Source: Blasia pusilla
Taxonomy: Eukaryota; Marchantiophyta; Marchantiopsida; Blasiales
NCBI GenBank assembly: GCA_050084515.1
Contig: CM114273.1
Span: 15,500,001 to 15,564,000, forward strand
Length of the DNA: 64,000 nt
Reading direction: 5' to 3'
Part shown: positions 59,679 to 64,000 of the stretch, one piece after another
Position numbering within the stretch: position 1 is the stretch's first letter
Layout: each line of letters starts with the position of its first letter
Notes under the pieces: generated by a model
The model's database searches: none
Seen by the model: only the letters and a program-made list of their open reading frames with translations
What the model was told of the DNA's origin: nothing
Made by a program: the position numbers and the translations under genes

Positions 59679-59749
59679 CAAGGTTGCATGTGGAGAAAGT
59701 TTGCCATGCTCATCTTAAGGACAGACTTGTCAATTTTCATGCAACCATT
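59679..59749 (+). mobile_element. hAT-type MITE, deletion derivative D (71 bp)
   Basis: Keeps both ends (CAAGGTTGCATG ... ATGCAACCATT) and has lost the interior. Flanks CACCGAGG and TACCAAGG match 6 of 8. Confidence 0.78.
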
Positions 59750-60291
59750 TACCAAGGTATTTCCTCCTTAGACTCGCCATCATAACTTGATTTTTGGATC
59801 TCCAGTAGCGTAGTTGCCAAAGACTTGGCTATTCATGACATTCATCCTCCATATGAAAAATATTTTTCAATAAATGGAAAATTCTTCACTATCTTTGATG
59901 TTTGATATGTAGGACTCGAGGTCGAGCATGTTTTGGGAGATGTTATGAGTCTTGTGGACCTTGGAGTAAAGTTTAAACATGCTCTAAAACGTACATTTTT
60001 TAGAATGTGATATTGTTGGGTGATACTAGTGTATGGGTTATGATAAGTGTGTATCATGCATGATCTTGGTTAGAATCAACAATATGGTCAGAGGTAGAGG
60101 GTATTGGATCCCATGGACGTTATTCATGATTATGATGGATGAAACTTCTAGCATGACACGTATTATGTGCCTTTCCAATCTCTACTATCACGAGAGAATT
60201 GCCTTCCTAGGGGAACATGTTTAACACGTGATGTCAAACATACCCTCTCCTTCTGACAAGTCTCATTTCTAATTTTGAAATACGGGCTTAC

Positions 60292-61065
60292 TCTATTGTG
60301 CACATATACATCTCTATCATCGAATGCATCTAAAAACACACACGATACCATACTCACTCATGGCATCTGAACAGTGAGACGATCGTGTAACAAAATATCT
60401 CCAATAAATCGAGATCACTCAAAATCTCTCACAAAAACTCCATCTTTCTCTCATGTCAAACCAAATCCACTCTCCTAGCGAGAGGTTTTGGCTACTTACA
60501 ACACAAGGAAGACCATAGCTTTGCTGCCTCATGCCAAGAGGTTCAACCATGGTTGCACAAAAACAAACAAGTTCGTCTCTAAGACAACCATGGACACACA
60601 AGTTTGGATATATCCATAGACATGGATTGCAAGAGGTGAGACCCATACTTAAAGTTCATGTTGGAAGTTAGGGCAAGGGCGGATGGGGCAATAAGGGGGG
60701 AAGGAATGGAGGTGGGGGTGGAAGAAACGAGAAAGTGTAAATCATAGAGACAAGTGAAGGGGATGAGAAAGAAGGGGGAGATGGGGATCACATGGACAAG
60801 TCCTTCTATAGGATAGGTGTAATTCCAGGGACATGGACATGCTCATGAACATGGACTTTTTCCATATCCAACCTTGGGTTCAACAAAGAGAGAATGTGCT
60901 TCAAAACTCCCTCTCTTCTTGTATACCCCATTTCCTCTCCCAAACTCTCTCCTCGGTAACTAATGCTTGCAGGTCACCTTCTATGCTCTTGACATGATAG
61001 ACGGAATCTAGGGCCACTTTCCAAAGTAGTAAGTCAGACATAATATTAATTGAAACTTACCCAAA
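60292..61065 (-). repeat. Old gypsy-family LTR fragment carrying MITE E
   Basis: Similar to 9532-10034: shared stretches are GATACCATACTCA, CAAAATATCTCCAATAAATC, GGAAGACCATAGCT, CTCATGCCAA, then after the MITE CAACAAAGAGA, CTTGTATACCC-like and CCAAAGTAG. Boundaries approximate. It is either a solo LTR or a fragment. Confidence 0.7.
60548..60876 (-). mobile_element. hAT-type MITE, copy E, inside an old LTR (329 bp)
   Basis: Inverted relative to the other copies: CATGGTTGCAC ... CCAACCTTG. Perfect 8-bp target duplication GGTTCAAC at 60540-60547 and 60877-60884. The empty site is visible in the related LTR at 9.73 kb (AGGTTTAACAAAG). The 8-bp duplication and CAAGG-type ends identify the hAT superfamily. 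Confidence 0.9.
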
Positions 61066-63000
61066 AGATTAAGTTTCTCTCTATAGGTAGTGCATTATCT
61101 GCAACTGGTCTTCTTGGATTGAGGAGTGTAACCCTCAATCTTGAGGAAAGTGTATATTTTGAGATGAGGCCTAACTCAAACCAGTGGTGAGAGGTGTTCT
61201 TTACGGATCCAAACAACACTCCTTGTGTGGGGCTAGTAGAATGCAATTTAGCACCGTTCATGATCGAGTGAGTAGTGAGGCTTTATCTAGAATAGTTGAA
61301 AGATGGGTTTGTAGTGAAATCCGAGGTGATATTGATTGATGCAAAGTCACATGACATCTCGGTAAGTAGAGAGGTATTGTACTTAATGGGTTCTATCCTA
61401 CATAAATGGGAGGATAACACCTCCTATAACTTTGCCATTGAACTAATGGTAGAAGTCTTGGACGCTTTAGCTCATTTCCATTATGATTCATTGGTGGAGT
61501 GATAATGCGACATGTGGGATAGGTGGGGATACTGACAAAATTTAGTGGTGCCCTTAGATTTCCTACGAACTTAATTGGGATACACACATGGAAAATCCTC
61601 TCAAGGAGAGGGTTTTTGTGGTAACCACACCTTCTTGCGGAGGAGAATTTTTTTTGTGAGGGTTGATGGAGGAGCTCTAGTAAAGTGTATACAACTTGTA
61701 AGGAGGCTTTTATGTAAGTCCTAGGTGGATCACAAGACTAAGATAGAAAGAAGTGTTATGTCATCATCCTTGGATATATTTCACATAGAATGTATGGCAA
61801 TTCATAAAAGAAGATGTGAGGTTATTGAATCTCTTTGGAGGGATGAACATTACATTAGATGCCATATTGCATGTAGGTCTTTGCATAGAGAAGTACTTGT
61901 GCAAAGAGAGGGAGTACATGGTGAGATGATTCTTATTATAATATATGGCTTAGTTAAAGTTACTATTCTCGTATCTTTTACTAGTGATAGTAGTGGAAGG
62001 ATACTAGAGTTCTTGTTGATGTAAGTCTTATTGTTGGAGGTGTAGGATTTAGACCGGATAGACACCGTTACTTTGGAAATTAGGCTTTACCCATGTTGAG
62101 GCTAGTTGGGAGTTGGATGTGGGGTTAGCTTGGGAAAACATATATATTGGTGGTTTTGAGAGATTATGCACATCTTATAACATATGTGGGAGAATGTTAT
62201 TTTCCATGCATTATCGAGTCTTACTATAATCATGATGAAGACTTGATAGTCAAATATTGGACCTAACTTGATAGGAGGAGAACAATATTGGATATACCAA
62301 CTCTTGAGGAGATTTAGGTACATTTAAGGGTCCGAGATTTTATATCGAGTTGGCTAGTGACACTCTAATCTTTTGAAAACCTTATAGGTACAATAATACG
62401 GAGAGGGCTTTAATTTATAGTAGGAGATAGGACCTAGATGAGACAAGACTAGTGCACATTTTGCATCTTGAGAATGGCTATGCCATAAATATGTCCACCA
62501 AGAAGGATCTGCATAGATAGATAGGTAGAGGAGTGGAGACCATGAGCCTATCAATTGGCACATAAATATTGATAAATGTGCTATGCTCATCCCAAAGGAT
62601 ATCTCCGATGTTAGTACATAAGGAATTGAAGGATTGTGGGAAGGATTGTTTGTATCAATGGTGGTTCTTACCATTGAGGTTGAAGAATACTCCAATGGAG
62701 TAGGTTCCATGATCTTGACAGGTAGGATCTTAACATATTTGGACTTTTATAGGTATCATATTGATGATGTCGTAATTTTCAATTCCAAAATCATCCTCCG
62801 ATCAAGTTAGGATTGATATCAAACGCGACAAGTCAAGTTCTTCCATGATCATATCAATTATCTAGATTAAACACAATATGCATATGACCTACTAGTTTTA
62901 GAGAGAAGGATGGTCAATATTTCATACATTCTATATGCTAGAGATGTGAGTCCACTTTGTGCATTCAAGTGATGGGAAAACTTTTATCAATCATACATTA
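61066..63000. pseudogene. Decayed coding-like tract of unknown family
   Basis: Plus-strand frames at 61296-61502 and 61725-62024, with readable pieces between them (VPLDFLRT, FLRRRIFFVRVDGGALVKCI near 61540-61690), behave like one interrupted protein: similar codon texture and short gaps broken by stops. A minus frame at 62354-62710 overlaps the next part. I do not recognise the family. Its position beside an LTR suggests retroelement or repeat origin. Confidence 0.3.
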
Positions 63001-64000
63001 AGGGTTTTAGCAAAATTTTGGAGACTTTAACAATGGTGAAAAGATTAGATCATGAAAGGAAATGGGCGATGAGCGAAGACAGGTATTTATAGCAACTCGA
63101 GAATAAATGATTATTTTGGCCCATCTTGAGAATACTACTCATGGGACATCGTTTAAGTTTCCAACTTTCTTCATGCCAATTCGAGTATGTTGGAACTTTG
63201 TTTTGCCCTCGCCTAACATTAAAATAAGGGTAAAGGGTTTGTATTAACCTGTTCTAGTTGCTCAAACAAAAATATGGAGACGTAGTATAATTCACGTGAG
63301 GGAGAATGCTTAGCCATAGACGGGCCATGCCATCTTTTATGTATGATTTGTTTTATCAATAATAATTTTACTCTCATTATTGATTATCGATCACTTTATT
63401 GATAGAGTTAGACAATCTTACCACGTAGGATTTTTTCCGTTGGAATATCATTTCCAAGTAATGCATCAATCTAGATAACTCAACTAGTATCCATACGGAT
63501 TTAGTTGTAACTCGTCTCTTGTTTACAAGACACGAGTGACGCTAGTTGGTAAGAGGTTGTTAGCCATGGAGGGTCACATAACATCAACTTTGAAGGTGGA
63601 ATTAAGTAAGGAGTTCATAGATTTTCATGTGAGTGAGGAGGGGATATGTGATCGATATATCCATAGCGATGGAATGGCATTGGAGTATTGATGTACTCGT
63701 AGCACACCAAACACATTGGAAGCTATGAATCATGATCATATCTTACAATAAGACAAGTGGTTCAAATGGAAGGGAATAAGTGTTTTACAAGTATAGGAGG
63801 ATGGTAGAGTGCGAGAGATGCCTCATTTTGCTCAGCAAACATAGTTAATTAGTGCATCATGCGCGGTAGGGGTAGGGGTATTTTGGACCAAAGTAGACGT
63901 ATATCTTACTCCATATATATTAGTGGTAGCATGGTATGTAAGCACACATAAAATTTGATTTTTTTTAAGGGGTGTGACATGTGACAAGTTATAAATATCC
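63001..64000. other. AT-rich repeat-like DNA to window end
   Basis: No open frame of note. The sequence resembles other decayed non-coding parts of the AT-rich block. Confidence 0.4.

Noticed and set aside
1-64000. tRNA, rRNA or snRNA genes
   Set aside because: I recognised none by eye; weak matches could be missed, and a covariance-model scan would decide.

Overview
The window looks like nuclear DNA of a land plant, most likely a non-seed plant (bryophyte or lycophyte grade). Reasons: a plant-type polyphenol oxidase with DWL and KFDV domains in one uninterrupted exon, a plant VAMP72-type R-SNARE, short GT-AG introns, plant-type Copia elements primed from an internal part of initiator tRNA-Met, and a plant-type Helitron. 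I could not fix the species. There is no operon-like organisation, rRNA gene, recognisable tRNA gene or CRISPR array.

Layout. 1-7.8 kb is a GC-richer gene island: the 3' part of a polyphenol oxidase gene (+) converges on a five-exon R-SNARE gene (-). 7.8-17 kb is AT-rich and holds decayed Ty3/gypsy pieces (an integrase with a C-terminal PHD finger, a gag fragment with duplicated zinc knuckles, inverted LTR fragments), fold-back sequences and Helitron-like ends. 17.6-22.7 kb is a mosaic of two degenerate Copia elements. 23.3-33.7 kb is an eight-exon gene (-) for a URI-type unconventional prefoldin. A Copia element of about 5.8 kb sits in its third intron and a solo LTR of the same family in its sixth. 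34-38.3 kb holds a 41-bp minisatellite and a pterin-4a-carbinolamine dehydratase gene (+), divergent from URI. From about 40 kb to the end the DNA is AT-rich and gene-poor: a decayed Helitron Rep/helicase (45.7-50.6 kb, -), tandem duplications, a cluster of five non-autonomous hAT elements (58.1-60.9 kb) including one nested inside another and one inside an old LTR, and a decayed coding-like tract of unknown origin (61-63 kb).

The four host genes do unrelated housekeeping or specialised jobs: phenol oxidation, vesicle fusion, prefoldin-like/RNA polymerase assembly, and pterin recycling. The most interesting observation is in the R-SNARE gene. The end of its second exon is a diverged tandem duplication in which both copies end in a possible 5' splice site, 48 nt apart and in the same phase. 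One donor would give a standard VAMP721-like longin domain and the other a VAMP727-like domain with a 16-residue insertion. Other points worth attention are the integrase-PHD fusion, the Copia insertion 23 nt upstream of a URI 3' splice site, the nested hAT cluster, and a series of almost perfect hairpins typical of fold-back or template-switch duplications. Exon structures are my conceptual splicing, supported by phase arithmetic and family conservation, not by transcripts.
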